Of a DNA stretch of 64,000 nucleotides, positions 43,405 to 54,312 are shown in pieces. The position numbers and the translations under genes were made by a program. This stretch comes from a virus. The notes beneath the pieces are model-generated. The model was not told the DNA's origin. It did no database searches and saw only the letters and a list, made by a program, of their open reading frames with translations. Position 1 is the stretch's first letter; every line of letters begins with the position of its first letter. The stretch spans positions 1-64,000 of the IMG/VR virus record IMGVR_UViG_3300032236_001645. One strand, 5' to 3'.

Positions 43405-46400
43405 CTATTTTAACATAAAATACACTACATCACCGTCTTTTAATCCTAAAGATAACATTAATGCTTTGGATAATCCCATACCATAACCAGGTATAACAGG
43501 CCCATAATTAATAGGTCCTTTAATATTGTCTTTAGTCATAGTTGATTCTGAAAAAGGTTCCACATCTACCATAACATTTGTTAATGGATTTTTAAATGTT
43601 GTTTTAGCAGAAATAATTTTATTTGCTGAAGCAACATCTAATTGGAAATGTGTTGAGTAAAAATAATTATCAGTATTACTACTAATTTCACCCCATGTCA
43701 TTGGTAATGGTGTTACTGTAAGTTTATTTAAACCCGAAGTATCCGATGGATTAAAATTGTGGACAGTTACATTGTTTAATAAACTCATAGTAATTGAGTC
43801 TTCAATTTTATATGTACCACCTCCCATCTCTGCAACAATTGCCCTATACCAAGTACCATTATTAACTAACTGTATATTTTCCTCATTGTTATATCCATTA
43901 TATGGTATACCAAATTGATCGACACCTGTTTTTAATGTTATTGATTCATTTGGAATATTTTTATTTGCTGGACCCATATCTACAGTTACTGAACCCGCAT
44001 CAGTTGTTATAACTTTACCATTACCCGTAACTTCACTACCTAATTTCTTTTTAGCTTGTGCCGATTGCATGATAGAATCAAATAAAATTCTATAACTTGT
44101 AAAGAAACTATCTTTAGGATCAGGTAACGCTCTATATGGTATCCTTGAACCTTTAAATGATGTTGTAATTCTATTTTCTCTAATTGAATGACTAACTTCT
44201 GTTATCCAATATGAACCTCTAAATAAAGGGACGTTTTTAAGATAAAAATACATAGTAGGTTGTATCATTACATTACCCATCATTGTAACTTCACAAGTAT
44301 AAGACGCTTGTCTATATATGTCAAATAATCCAATATCGACATTCATTGCACCTGCTCCACTTTCAGAACGCCCCATACCTTCATAAACACTAAATGATTC
44401 AGTTGTATTTCTAATTGATGTCTGATCTAATTGTACACTTTTAAAGATTCCTTGATCTTGATCTCCCACACTAACTTCAAATGAAACTACTTTGTTTGAT
44501 TTTGCTAAATCACCTGTGGCAAACACATCGGGTATTGTTACAAGTAACGGACTATTTTGTCCATTAAACAAATTACCACTATCATTTTTAAATTTATACT
44601 TTTCACTAATATCTGAAACCTCTAAATGATGTGAATTAGGACCAAGATATTGTAATATAATTTTAGGTGAAGCATCTTGATAGTCAACTTCTAAAAATGT
44701 TCCAAATATACTTTTAGCAACTTCTCTAGATGGTAATACTTTTGATTTACCAGAAAAATTTGTACCATAAAAGTTAACATATGCCGGTAATGCTCTCATA
44801 TCAAAATTAGTACCTGCAATTAACATAGAAATTGCGCTATACAAGTTTGATTTATCGTTTCTTGGATCTTCAAATTGTATTAACTTTTTTAAGTCAATGA
44901 AAACTTTATCACCAATATCTCTATTTGCTTTATCTAAAAATAAAAATTCTTCAATTAAATTCCTTTGTCCAATAGAATTACCCGATGTCCATTTATCGTT
45001 GAATGATTTAAAGAAACTATAAGTTTCAAGTTTTAATAATGGATCATTATAACCTGATGTTGGCGTAACCTTATCATTTGACACTCCTTTAGGTTGAAAC
45101 TCGGATGAATTAATCTTGAATATTAATTGATTTAAAAACTTAGATTGTCTATTTTGAGCTGGTAATAATACATTATCGTAAATATATTGTTGGAAAGCCG
45201 GTTTGGTGGTGAATTTATTATCTTTTAAACCTCCCGCAAATAAATAAACTAAAGATCTAAAATTTAATACATTCTCCTCTGTTACATTTATATTATTACT
45301 TTCAAAGAATTGTTGATACAATGATTCAATATCTTCTCCTATGTAAAGTTCAATATATTTTTTATTCGCCAAATAATTAGACGAAGTGAATTCATCATAT
45401 CGGAAATTATTTGTGGTATTAATCTGAGCAAATCCATCCCAAACATTTAGATTAATTTCTTTTGGGTTACCTAATGTAATTTTTATAACATTATCTGTAC
45501 TTAATAATTTAGATGTAATAGTTTTTAAATTTTCAGATTGTAAATTTTTTAAATCTGTGATAATGTTTTTAATTTCTGTTGATGTAACTTTAGTCTTATC
45601 AATTGTTACTATATCTTTTAATAAATCTTGGAAATTACTATATCTTACTTTATGTACCGTTCCATTAGTATCTGTATATGTTGGGAAAGATGAATATGGA
45701 AATTCAACATTTACTCTTTCTGTTGCAAAATCTAAGAAATATGATTCAAACTTATCTAAAATATTTGGATTAAATGTTGCAATTAAATCAATAACTTTTT
45801 TAAAACCTGAATCATTTAAAGTTGTAATATTATTTGTTAATCCTCTATTATATTCTTTATATGTATTGAATGTGTAACCTGTAAATGTATCTTTTACAAC
45901 TTCGTTTTGCCAAATAACTCTATAGTTTGATTGTTGTGTATTTTCAAATCTATTTGTTATGTTAAGGTAGTCTTCAAAATTTGCACCATCACATGGTAAT
46001 AATGTATAATAACTATCTTTTGCAACCATTTTAGAGTTATCAACAAAAGATGTGAAATATATGTTATTATCATAACCATTAATTCTATTTCTTGTATTAA
46101 TAACACCCGAATCAACTTGTGATTTATATGAGTTAGTTCCTCCTGTTATATCATAATGAGAATAACCATTAATAATTTGATGGAATACCGCGTCATAAAA
46201 TGGGTGTATACCTACATCACCTCCACTACCCGGTGTTGTTTCACCATATTTTACTGTGACACCGTTAGTTCCCATAGTAAATCCTGTATAAGTAGAACCA
46301 GTTAAATTATCATTAAAGAATAAATGATTATCAATAACACTACCTAAACCATTTTCAATAAATCCTAAACTATTTCCACCGACATTAGCTAAAATATCAA

Positions 46401-49209
46401 CACCTTCTAAAATGTATTTTTTATATCTATGATATATTGAACCCCATTTCAAAATTAGATGATACGGAACATATTGTGAACCTGACATTTCTCTAAACAA
46501 AGAAGACATTCTAACTGTTGTAGGATTTACAAATAATGAAGAATTTTCATTTAACGTCATGTTGTCTTGTAAATCATAAAATGGTAATGAATTTAATAAA
46601 AGATATGCTGAACCAACGTATTTTCCACTAATTTGTTCTTTATTAAAATCTAAAAATAATTGTTTATGGAAAAAAGGTGTGTTTAAAATATTAACTGATG
46701 AATCACCAAATTGTAAATTTTGTGAAAACATATTACTAACATAATCACTCTTAACCCACCCTTTAATATCATTAGGTGTCCTAATAAATCCTTCAGTTGT
46801 GTCAATTTGGAATGTATTAAGAAATGTTAAACTATTTTCAAAACTTGTTTCATTTATATAATTTAAATAAGTCAACGAATTGAATGGATATATATTTTTT
46901 CTCCAATTTTCAACTGTGTAATTTTTTAAATCGGCAGTGATACTTAAATATTGATTAGTAAAATCAACTTTTTTTGAATTACCATAATATTGAATTATAT
47001 CAAAAGGGAATTCATCCACATTTTTAATATAGTTTGTAGTTGGTATTTTATCATTATAATATGGATATTTCTCAAAAGGAGAAAATGCACTTAAATATTC
47101 AACTAATTTAGTTGTACCTGAAATTGATTTTATTAAATCAAATATATCATAATCCTCTTCAAAAGATTTTAATACATTGTAAAATTCAAAGTTAGCCAAA
47201 TCTTTCATTGAATTTTCTAAATTATCATATAACGAAACTTCAACGGATCTTTCATATATCTCATAAAAAATTGAAGAAATTGATTTATCTACATATGGTA
47301 ATGTTGGTGATAAATTTAAAATATTTGATATAGGTTTAATATCATTTTCAGATATGTCTTTACCAAAAATAAAACTAACGTTACCAACTCCACCTTCTTT
47401 TTCTGCCAAAGTATCTATTCTTTTTGTTGATACACCCACATAGTTCTCAACAAAATCAACTTCGGGCCATAATATCTTATCGTTACTGTTTAATTTATTT
47501 TGTAAATCAGGATCACCAGGATATGCTGCAATTTTTTTCTTATCTGAACCACTCAATTTAAGAACTTGAGGCCAAGGATATATCGCATCATTTTTTGGTG
47601 TTTCGTCAGTGAAACCTTGTAACAAACCTTTTCTAATTAAACCTTGATCAAAAGCTTGTTTATGAACGTCCTTTAATAATCTAACATAAGTTTCTGCGTT
47701 AGCTAAAACTACCGCAAAGATATTTTTTATTGTAGGTTCAAAACCAATACCGAATCCACCAGTTGATGCGTCAGATTTAATAATGGTGTTCATTTTTTCT
47801 TCCACAACTTTTTCTAATTTATCTCTTTCTGCCGCAAATGAACTTTCAATATTATAAATGTCAGTTAATAATGCCTTTTTGGAAACAACATAGTTTCCCC
47901 CTAATGTTGTGTAATATTTTTTAATTTCCTTAATACTATTAACAAAATTTAACGTTTGTTTCTTAAATGAAACATCTCTATCTCCTTTTATTACTTCTTC
48001 GGTGAATAATTGTAAAGATCTTAATTGTTTTGGGTATTCAGTGATTATTTGTTCTAAATTACCGGTGGTTTTATTTCCTTCAATGTTATCCAAAGAATCT
48101 TTCTTTTGTCCACTTAAATAATTGTATTCCACGCCATTTATTGTAACAACCTCATTACTTAAATAATGTGTACACCATGAAGTAACAGCATTTTCAAATG
48201 CTATAGTTTTTTCTTCAAATTCTTTAATACCATTAAAAACTTTAAAGTTTACAACTTCGTTAAATATTTTTCTTTCTAATAATTTGTCTAATGATTTAGC
48301 AATAGCGATAACCTCTCTTAATGTTTTAACAGGAAAATCTTTGGCAATAAAACCTTTCGCCTTATATTCATCATAGATTGTTTTTAGTACTGAATAACCT
48401 TTTGATGATTTTGAAATCTTTTTTTCATATATACCTGTTGACGTATTAAAACTTGTGTTTGCTTCAGATTCAATATAAAACATATAAGGTGCGTTTAAAA
48501 TACCATCTAAAGGGATGTCATTTAAATACGCATATGTAGATCCAACGAAGGCGGTTGTAATGTCAAAATTACCATTGCTTTCATTATACTTAGAACTAAA
48601 TTTTGTCATATGAAGACGATATCTAATCGCCTTACCGTAGTAACCTTTTACAGTTAAATAAAATATCGGCCAAGGTAAATGAAAAAACGCTGCATATGGT
48701 GAATTTTGTTGTCCTTCAAATAACGTCTTACCTCTTACATCTGTAAAATTAATTGAAATTGTAGGTATGTAATTTGTACCTTTAACAATAATATTAATAC
48801 TTTCAATACCAAAAGATTGTCCTGAAGCGTCAAATGAATTTTGACTAGTTAAATTAGGATTTATAGCCTTTAATGATGATTGTGCAAATGGATCTGTTGC
48901 GTTTGGTGTATATGTTTCAGTCCAAGATGTTGTATAATCTTTACCGTCATGATTTTGTAAAAAATTTAAAGTTCCTTTTGCAATTGAAACTAATTGTCCA
49001 GTATTTGATTGATTACCATCTGATGTTAAAATACTTCTTGGAACCAAATCAGCTTCCAAATTTACGTACATGACGAGGTTCTCTTGTTGTATGTTTCTTT
49101 GTTCAACAACAAGTCCGTTTTGAACACTATTAGGGTCGATAAATATTAAATTATTTTCATCAACCTTAACAAGTATATTTTCTGTTCCATTTAAATTATT
49201 GTTCGCCAT
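43405..49209 (-). CDS. Giant baseplate structural protein (1934 residues)
   Basis: 1934 residues, mixed alpha/beta, no enzymatic motif recognised. The N-terminus (about 1-250) reads as a virion protein (LPWPIFYLTVKGYYGKAIRY near 184). The C-terminal quarter includes a segment around residues 1560-1720 (SVGDQDQGIFKSVQLDQTS, then GSYWITEVSHSIRENRI) of the type seen in large tail proteins of T4-like phages of Bacteroidetes. The last 100 residues contain GGGTYKIED and GYGMGLSKA. It starts inside the stop of the gp53-like gene (14-nt overlap). By position among gp53, tape measure and gp25 it is most likely a wedge or hub component. Confidence 0.65.
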   Translation of the reverse strand: MANNNLNGTENILVKVDENNLIFIDPNSVQNGLVVEQRNIQQENLVMYVNLEADLVPRSILTSDGNQSNTGQLVSIAKGTLNFLQNHDGKDYTTSWTETYTPNATDPFAQSSLKAINPNLTSQNSFDASGQSFGIESINIIVKGTNYIPTISINFTDVRGKTLFEGQQNSPYAAFFHLPWPIFYLTVKGYYGKAIRYRLHMTKFSSKYNESNGNFDITTAFVGSTYAYLNDIPLDGILNAPYMFYIESEANTSFNTSTGIYEKKISKSSKGYSVLKTIYDEYKAKGFIAKDFPVKTLREVIAIAKSLDKLLERKIFNEVVNFKVFNGIKEFEEKTIAFENAVTSWCTHYLSNEVVTINGVEYNYLSGQKKDSLDNIEGNKTTGNLEQIITEYPKQLRSLQLFTEEVIKGDRDVSFKKQTLNFVNSIKEIKKYYTTLGGNYVVSKKALLTDIYNIESSFAAERDKLEKVVEEKMNTIIKSDASTGGFGIGFEPTIKNIFAVVLANAETYVRLLKDVHKQAFDQGLIRKGLLQGFTDETPKNDAIYPWPQVLKLSGSDKKKIAAYPGDPDLQNKLNSNDKILWPEVDFVENYVGVSTKRIDTLAEKEGGVGNVSFIFGKDISENDIKPISNILNLSPTLPYVDKSISSIFYEIYERSVEVSLYDNLENSMKDLANFEFYNVLKSFEEDYDIFDLIKSISGTTKLVEYLSAFSPFEKYPYYNDKIPTTNYIKNVDEFPFDIIQYYGNSKKVDFTNQYLSITADLKNYTVENWRKNIYPFNSLTYLNYINETSFENSLTFLNTFQIDTTEGFIRTPNDIKGWVKSDYVSNMFSQNLQFGDSSVNILNTPFFHKQLFLDFNKEQISGKYVGSAYLLLNSLPFYDLQDNMTLNENSSLFVNPTTVRMSSLFREMSGSQYVPYHLILKWGSIYHRYKKYILEGVDILANVGGNSLGFIENGLGSVIDNHLFFNDNLTGSTYTGFTMGTNGVTVKYGETTPGSGGDVGIHPFYDAVFHQIINGYSHYDITGGTNSYKSQVDSGVINTRNRINGYDNNIYFTSFVDNSKMVAKDSYYTLLPCDGANFEDYLNITNRFENTQQSNYRVIWQNEVVKDTFTGYTFNTYKEYNRGLTNNITTLNDSGFKKVIDLIATFNPNILDKFESYFLDFATERVNVEFPYSSFPTYTDTNGTVHKVRYSNFQDLLKDIVTIDKTKVTSTEIKNIITDLKNLQSENLKTITSKLLSTDNVIKITLGNPKEINLNVWDGFAQINTTNNFRYDEFTSSNYLANKKYIELYIGEDIESLYQQFFESNNINVTEENVLNFRSLVYLFAGGLKDNKFTTKPAFQQYIYDNVLLPAQNRQSKFLNQLIFKINSSEFQPKGVSNDKVTPTSGYNDPLLKLETYSFFKSFNDKWTSGNSIGQRNLIEEFLFLDKANRDIGDKVFIDLKKLIQFEDPRNDKSNLYSAISMLIAGTNFDMRALPAYVNFYGTNFSGKSKVLPSREVAKSIFGTFLEVDYQDASPKIILQYLGPNSHHLEVSDISEKYKFKNDSGNLFNGQNSPLLVTIPDVFATGDLAKSNKVVSFEVSVGDQDQGIFKSVQLDQTSIRNTTESFSVYEGMGRSESGAGAMNVDIGLFDIYRQASYTCEVTMMGNVMIQPTMYFYLKNVPLFRGSYWITEVSHSIRENRITTSFKGSRIPYRALPDPKDSFFTSYRILFDSIMQSAQAKKKLGSEVTGNGKVITTDAGSVTVDMGPANKNIPNESITLKTGVDQFGIPYNGYNNEENIQLVNNGTWYRAIVAEMGGGTYKIEDSITMSLLNNVTVHNFNPSDTSGLNKLTVTPLPMTWGEISSNTDNYFYSTHFQLDVASANKIISAKTTFKNPLTNVMVDVEPFSESTMTKDNIKGPINYGPVIPGYGMGLSKALMLSLGLKDGDVVYFMLK

Positions 49210-49522
49210 AGTATAATGTATACAAGTCTACACCAGTTTTATAATCTTGTAAAGAGGTTATTAAAGGAAATGGTATCCTTAAATAGAAATTATCAGGTAT
49301 TGTAAATTCTATACTACCAGCTAAAGGGTTAGCTTGTAATATTAACCAACCAAATAATGGTGTATTATAATATTGTTGTGAAATAACGTCTAATCTATCT
49401 TTACCCTTCTTATATTGAATATATTTGTCAGTAGATTTAATAGGTATTTCAATGCCAGGGACTATTCTAAATTTTCCGTCAGTTAAAAAATATTGATATC
49501 TATCTAAGTACTCTCTACTCAT
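49196..49522 (-). CDS. gp53: Baseplate wedge protein, T4 gp53-like
   Basis: 108 residues (T4 gp53 has 196). The segment KYIQYKKGKDRLDVISQQYY, followed by GWLILQANP, is a LysM-like module characteristic of gp53-type wedge proteins and of small LysM-like baseplate proteins in other contractile systems. The C-terminus has the usual DYKTGVDLYTLYYG. The ATG overlaps the stop of the 1589-residue gene by 4 nt, and its own stop overlaps the start of the 1934-residue gene. Confidence 0.85.
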   Translation of the reverse strand: MSREYLDRYQYFLTDGKFRIVPGIEIPIKSTDKYIQYKKGKDRLDVISQQYYNTPLFGWLILQANPLAGSIEFTIPDNFYLRIPFPLITSLQDYKTGVDLYTLYYGEQ

Positions 49523-52500
49523 GGTTTATAAAAATTTAATTTTGAACCTATATTAATATATTTTGTGGCGTTTATTTTGAATATATCATCAGATTTTGCA
49601 TTATCTTGAGTTATAGTTGTATTGTTATTTGATGCAACATAACTAATTGTATTACTATTAGATCTTATAGGTGTTTTTGGTAAATTGACAGATGTTGTCG
49701 GTAGATTACTTATAAATGTATCAAATATGTTATAAAAATTTTGTGTAATGGGGGATAATAAATCATCTCCATAATTTAAATGAACTAATGGATCAACAAT
49801 ATCTTTTTTGTCATTAACTAAAAGATATTTTAAAACAGATGTCAAATGTTCGGTATCAATTAATCCTCCTGAACCAAAATTATTATAATCAAAATTTGAA
49901 TCGTAACAATCGGTTATTACTGTATGAGTTGCATTTAAAAAATCTAAACCATTTTTATACTCATTTACAAAGTCAGAATTTACAAAAGATGACAATTGGA
50001 TTTTATTTATAGTTGTACCGGTAATTTTAGCGTCATAACCAGAATATATATAATTTAATTTATCTATAGTTGAGATTAATTCGTTTCTTGTTTTTTCAAC
50101 ATCATTAACTGATACTGCAGTTGTCAAATCGGTTATGTGCTTATTTATTAAATCTGTTACTATTGGTTTTAAAGTTTCTTCATATAAATTATTCAAATCA
50201 GAACTACCTAAATCAAAACCAAAAATACTCATTAAATCATTATTGGTTATTGCGTCCTCCATTTCAAATATTAATCTTCTACTATAAGTTGGAATGTCAT
50301 TTAATCCACTATATAACCCTAATAAATTAATTGTTGCATATCCTTGTACGTCAATTTCATTTATTGTTCTATAAGCATCGGAGAAAAACATACCATTAAT
50401 TTCAGGACCATATGTTTTGTAAATGTTCTCATATGATGATTTATATGATGTTGTATAATTTACTACTTTATTGAAAAAATCATCAATAAGAGTTGTATAA
50501 TCTAAACTATTTCCGCTACCTAAACCTATGTAATTACCCTCTACTTGTCCTTGAGCACCATTTGCATTAATAGGACTTTTTTGTTTATCAAAATCTTTTT
50601 GTAATGATTCAAGGAAACTTTTTGTAAATTTATCTTTATTTTGATCGGCAATATTACCATCTGTTGGTATACTTCTTTCATCATACATTTCGGTGTTTGC
50701 AAAGAAATTGGATGATAATGCGTTTTGTAATTTTTCAACAGGTTTATCCAAACCTTGTCCACCAATAAAACTAACTTGTAAAGTCACATTTGCAATCATT
50801 GGTTGTACGCCAATTCCTTCAGGATTTAAATCCCATACTCCATCTTCATAAGTTATATTAACATCTTTAATTATAATTTTTGAGTGATAAAAATCACCAA
50901 TTCTCAACACACAAATAGGTGGAGGACCGAATGATGTATTTCTCGCATTCAAATCATTTACATCATTAATTCCTTTAACAGGAATAGTATCACCAGGTCT
51001 CACACATTGTAATAAGAATGTCAAACGACTATTCAAACCTTCAGGTGTTGTTGAGTGGAAACCAGGGTGAAAATATTTTAATTTTTCAGTTAAACTTTTA
51101 AATTGTACCGGTGATGTTTCTTCAAGTTTCTTAAAATAAAAACATTCAGATAATGTTTTCATAATAATTCTTTTCATAACATCAATGTTAGGTTTTTGAT
51201 TCGTTATTGAAACACTATCTTTTGATATTTGTATTTTCGGTACTTGAATATTTTGAGGATCTTTTTTCTTTTCACCATCAAGGATAGGTGTATAATTAAT
51301 ATTAACTTTTCCTTCTCTACAATAAAATGCTTGTGGAGCGGTTATTTTTAAACTTGGTGTATTAAATTTTTTACTACAATCAACAGTTACCAAATCTCCC
51401 ACATTACTTAATTTAGCATTCTCTCCCCAAGTTGTTAAATTAAAAATAACATTACCATCCATTTCATAACCAAAATCTCTAAATGATGCTTGGTAAGTTC
51501 CTAATTGAAATGCCGTTGATGATTTTACACCATCTAATACTGATTGATCAGTTGGTTTGAACCAAGTAGAATTTGGTGTTTTACCATTAGAAATTTTATC
51601 AATAATATATTTGAATATAGCATGTAATCTTCTAATTCCTAAAAAGAAATTTTTAGATTCATCACCAGCTTCTGAAGTTGTTGTAAAAATAGTTATTGTA
51701 ACATCACCACCTATTGTTTTACCACTAAGATGATTTACAAGTTCATTCAAAGAATCATTAAATGCGGTAAATCCCGTTGATAATTCATTAAAACCATTAT
51801 TAATATTATCTACTAATTGTTGAACACTTTCAGGTACATATGTTAATAATCCTCCAAATAATATTTCAATATCAGACGCATCACTTAAACCGTTGTTTGA
51901 TACTGTATTAGTAAATGTTGACACAAAAGTAGATTGTTGTCCAGAATAATTTGATATTATTGAAAGTAAATCTTCAGTAGCTTCCGTATCAGTTCCAGAT
52001 GGTATATCATTAGGAAAATATATAGTTTCAGTATTATCTATTGGTGGTAATGAATTATTTGCGTCTGATTGATTTTTATTTTCAACTGTTACAGGTGTTG
52101 AAGTGTACTTATAAGTTGTAATTACATCTTTTACAGTACCCGCATTAAGATATTGTTGTATTAATTTAACATCATTAGGATCTAATGTTGTGTATGTTTG
52201 AACTAATGAATAAAAATCTAAATCTTGTACTCCCGCAAAAAATGCATTTATGTAGTTGTCAGCTTCTTCATCTGACATTCCTTTAAAATGTTCTCTAACT
52301 AATAAATTAATTACACTAGGATGATCTACCACCACTTTAAAAGAAACTTGTCCAGTTCTTTCTGTATATTGATAAGTGTAAATTGGTTCAGGTCTTCCAA
52401 TAAATTTATTACCATCCCAACTCGCATTGTTTTGTTCTGAAACTTTTAAATCATATGGAGGAAACCACATAACTCTACCTCCATTATTACCTCTTTCGCA

Positions 52501-54288
52501 AGCCGGTAAATCTGCAACTGTAAAGTTATTGGTGTTGGACGTTTTCCATGCTAAGTTCTCAATTGAAAACATATATTTTTTAGCATAAAAATCACCTTGT
52601 CCTTTATTTTTCTCTTGTATATTTGTTGAAGTATCAAATGATTTTTTACCATCAGACATTGGTGCAATATTCAAATTCCAAGTGTTATCTAATACACTTG
52701 AATTAAACCTTCTGATATTTGAACGACGATATTTTCTTGCGGATGATTTATAAACTTTTCCTTGTTTTGCCTCTTTTGAATTTTCAGCAAGTGGTTGAAC
52801 ATCATTGTAAGTTAAATAAGGACGATCTTTAGTCCACACTCTAGCATATTCAACACCACTTTCTTGTCCTGTGAATTTGTCTGTATATTTAACCGCAGAA
52901 CCTCTTGAAATACTAACATCTCCCTCTCTAAAAACTCTACTTGTCTGATCTATCACATTTGCAACGTGTGAACGTGCAGCACCACCATCATGTGGCATAC
53001 TTTGTAATAATTCTTGAGTTAATCCTAATATTGAATCTCTTCTATATTTTGTATTTGTGGATAATGTTTGATTAAATGTAGATGCATTAGATTGCCAACT
53101 TTGATTATTTGCACCTAATGTATTTCTTGAATTTTTACTAATCCAAGTTAATCCACCTTCATATTTTCCACCATCCGAATAATTCTTATCACTATGAAAA
53201 TACCTTGTTGCATCAGCGTCAAACATTAAACTTAGATAATAACTACTTCTAACTTGTCTATCCCAAAAATCTGATATTGAATATTTTACATCGTCATATT
53301 TGTCATCACCAATATAAACCGAACCAGGTAATTGAATACCTGAATTTAATTGTATTCCATTTTGTAAAAAATTTTGTATCTCATTTCCTAAAGTATAATT
53401 TGGTGAATACTTTGAATAACTTAACAAATCAAATAATCTACTTTTTTGTCCTTGCCCCATATATTGTATTAATATATCTGAAGGTCTTGGGCTTATACTT
53501 GGTTTTCCTTGTAAACCAAACATAGATGATACTACGTTAGTTGCGTCATTTAATAATGTACCAATTTGTAATGGATTTTGAGCATTATAATTTAACGGAT
53601 TTGCTGGATTACTTAAATAATCACCTGGTATAATACTATAAGGAACTGAAGTTCCATTTACCGCAGTTAAAAAATCAGTAGGTATACCACTTGCATTATT
53701 TGGATCTACAGTAATTGAATTATTAGCTTCAACTAAAGGTTCTCTACCTGTAATAATATTTAATGCGGCTGCAGTATTACCATTTAAAGCATCTAACAAC
53801 CTATTTTTACCTAAAGTAGATTTTGCAACGTTTTGTGCAATTCTTGAAAAAACAGGACCTTTATTGTCTGTCTTTATATAGTTTGATGCAAATTTAATTA
53901 ATTCAGATTCGTTATTATAATTTGAATTGTTTATAACACTAACCAAATTATAATCTCTCCAAGAATCTAATACATTATTTGTAAGTCCATAATCGGACGA
54001 TTTAAAATAGGGATATAGACTTAAGTTTGACTTTCTTGGTAATGTATCAATTGTATCATTGATAAAATATTCTTCGGGTTTATATGTATTTTTAGTACTA
54101 GCAACCAATAAATCATTAGTTCTATTACTATCAACATTACCCTGTTTTATATTAGCAAAATTATTTAAATTTTGTTCAGGATATGAAGTACTATTAAAAG
54201 TTTGAGGACCATTAGGTTTTTGTAATGTTTTACCTAATATAAAGTCTCTAAACTTTTTGGTTGAATCAAAATCTAAATTACTCGGCAT
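49519..54288 (-). CDS. Large tail/baseplate structural protein (1589 residues)
   Basis: 1589 residues. The N-terminal 450 residues are Asn/Ser-rich. A central block (about 560-700) has MFSIENLAWKTSNTNNF, GGRVMWFPPYDLKVSE and RTGQVSFKVVVDHPSVINLL, a set seen in large tail proteins of Bacteroidetes T4-like phages. The C-terminal half has a beta-rich region that includes CREGKVNINYTP near 980. It ends with helical charged segments. No enzymatic motif was seen. It directly follows the tape-measure gene, a place held by hub genes in T4-like tails. A late-type box lies 9 nt before the ATG. Confidence 0.65.
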   Translation of the reverse strand: MPSNLDFDSTKKFRDFILGKTLQKPNGPQTFNSTSYPEQNLNNFANIKQGNVDSNRTNDLLVASTKNTYKPEEYFINDTIDTLPRKSNLSLYPYFKSSDYGLTNNVLDSWRDYNLVSVINNSNYNNESELIKFASNYIKTDNKGPVFSRIAQNVAKSTLGKNRLLDALNGNTAAALNIITGREPLVEANNSITVDPNNASGIPTDFLTAVNGTSVPYSIIPGDYLSNPANPLNYNAQNPLQIGTLLNDATNVVSSMFGLQGKPSISPRPSDILIQYMGQGQKSRLFDLLSYSKYSPNYTLGNEIQNFLQNGIQLNSGIQLPGSVYIGDDKYDDVKYSISDFWDRQVRSSYYLSLMFDADATRYFHSDKNYSDGGKYEGGLTWISKNSRNTLGANNQSWQSNASTFNQTLSTNTKYRRDSILGLTQELLQSMPHDGGAARSHVANVIDQTSRVFREGDVSISRGSAVKYTDKFTGQESGVEYARVWTKDRPYLTYNDVQPLAENSKEAKQGKVYKSSARKYRRSNIRRFNSSVLDNTWNLNIAPMSDGKKSFDTSTNIQEKNKGQGDFYAKKYMFSIENLAWKTSNTNNFTVADLPACERGNNGGRVMWFPPYDLKVSEQNNASWDGNKFIGRPEPIYTYQYTERTGQVSFKVVVDHPSVINLLVREHFKGMSDEEADNYINAFFAGVQDLDFYSLVQTYTTLDPNDVKLIQQYLNAGTVKDVITTYKYTSTPVTVENKNQSDANNSLPPIDNTETIYFPNDIPSGTDTEATEDLLSIISNYSGQQSTFVSTFTNTVSNNGLSDASDIEILFGGLLTYVPESVQQLVDNINNGFNELSTGFTAFNDSLNELVNHLSGKTIGGDVTITIFTTTSEAGDESKNFFLGIRRLHAIFKYIIDKISNGKTPNSTWFKPTDQSVLDGVKSSTAFQLGTYQASFRDFGYEMDGNVIFNLTTWGENAKLSNVGDLVTVDCSKKFNTPSLKITAPQAFYCREGKVNINYTPILDGEKKKDPQNIQVPKIQISKDSVSITNQKPNIDVMKRIIMKTLSECFYFKKLEETSPVQFKSLTEKLKYFHPGFHSTTPEGLNSRLTFLLQCVRPGDTIPVKGINDVNDLNARNTSFGPPPICVLRIGDFYHSKIIIKDVNITYEDGVWDLNPEGIGVQPMIANVTLQVSFIGGQGLDKPVEKLQNALSSNFFANTEMYDERSIPTDGNIADQNKDKFTKSFLESLQKDFDKQKSPINANGAQGQVEGNYIGLGSGNSLDYTTLIDDFFNKVVNYTTSYKSSYENIYKTYGPEINGMFFSDAYRTINEIDVQGYATINLLGLYSGLNDIPTYSRRLIFEMEDAITNNDLMSIFGFDLGSSDLNNLYEETLKPIVTDLINKHITDLTTAVSVNDVEKTRNELISTIDKLNYIYSGYDAKITGTTINKIQLSSFVNSDFVNEYKNGLDFLNATHTVITDCYDSNFDYNNFGSGGLIDTEHLTSVLKYLLVNDKKDIVDPLVHLNYGDDLLSPITQNFYNIFDTFISNLPTTSVNLPKTPIRSNSNTISYVASNNNTTITQDNAKSDDIFKINATKYINIGSKLNFYKP

Positions 54289-54297
54289 TTTATTTTA

Positions 54298-54307
54298 TTA
54301 TAAATAG
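54298..54307 (-). promoter_or_regulatory. Late-type box before the 1589-residue gene
   Basis: The coding strand reads CTATTTATAA, 9 nt before the ATG. Confidence 0.5.
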
Positions 54308-54312
54308 TTTTT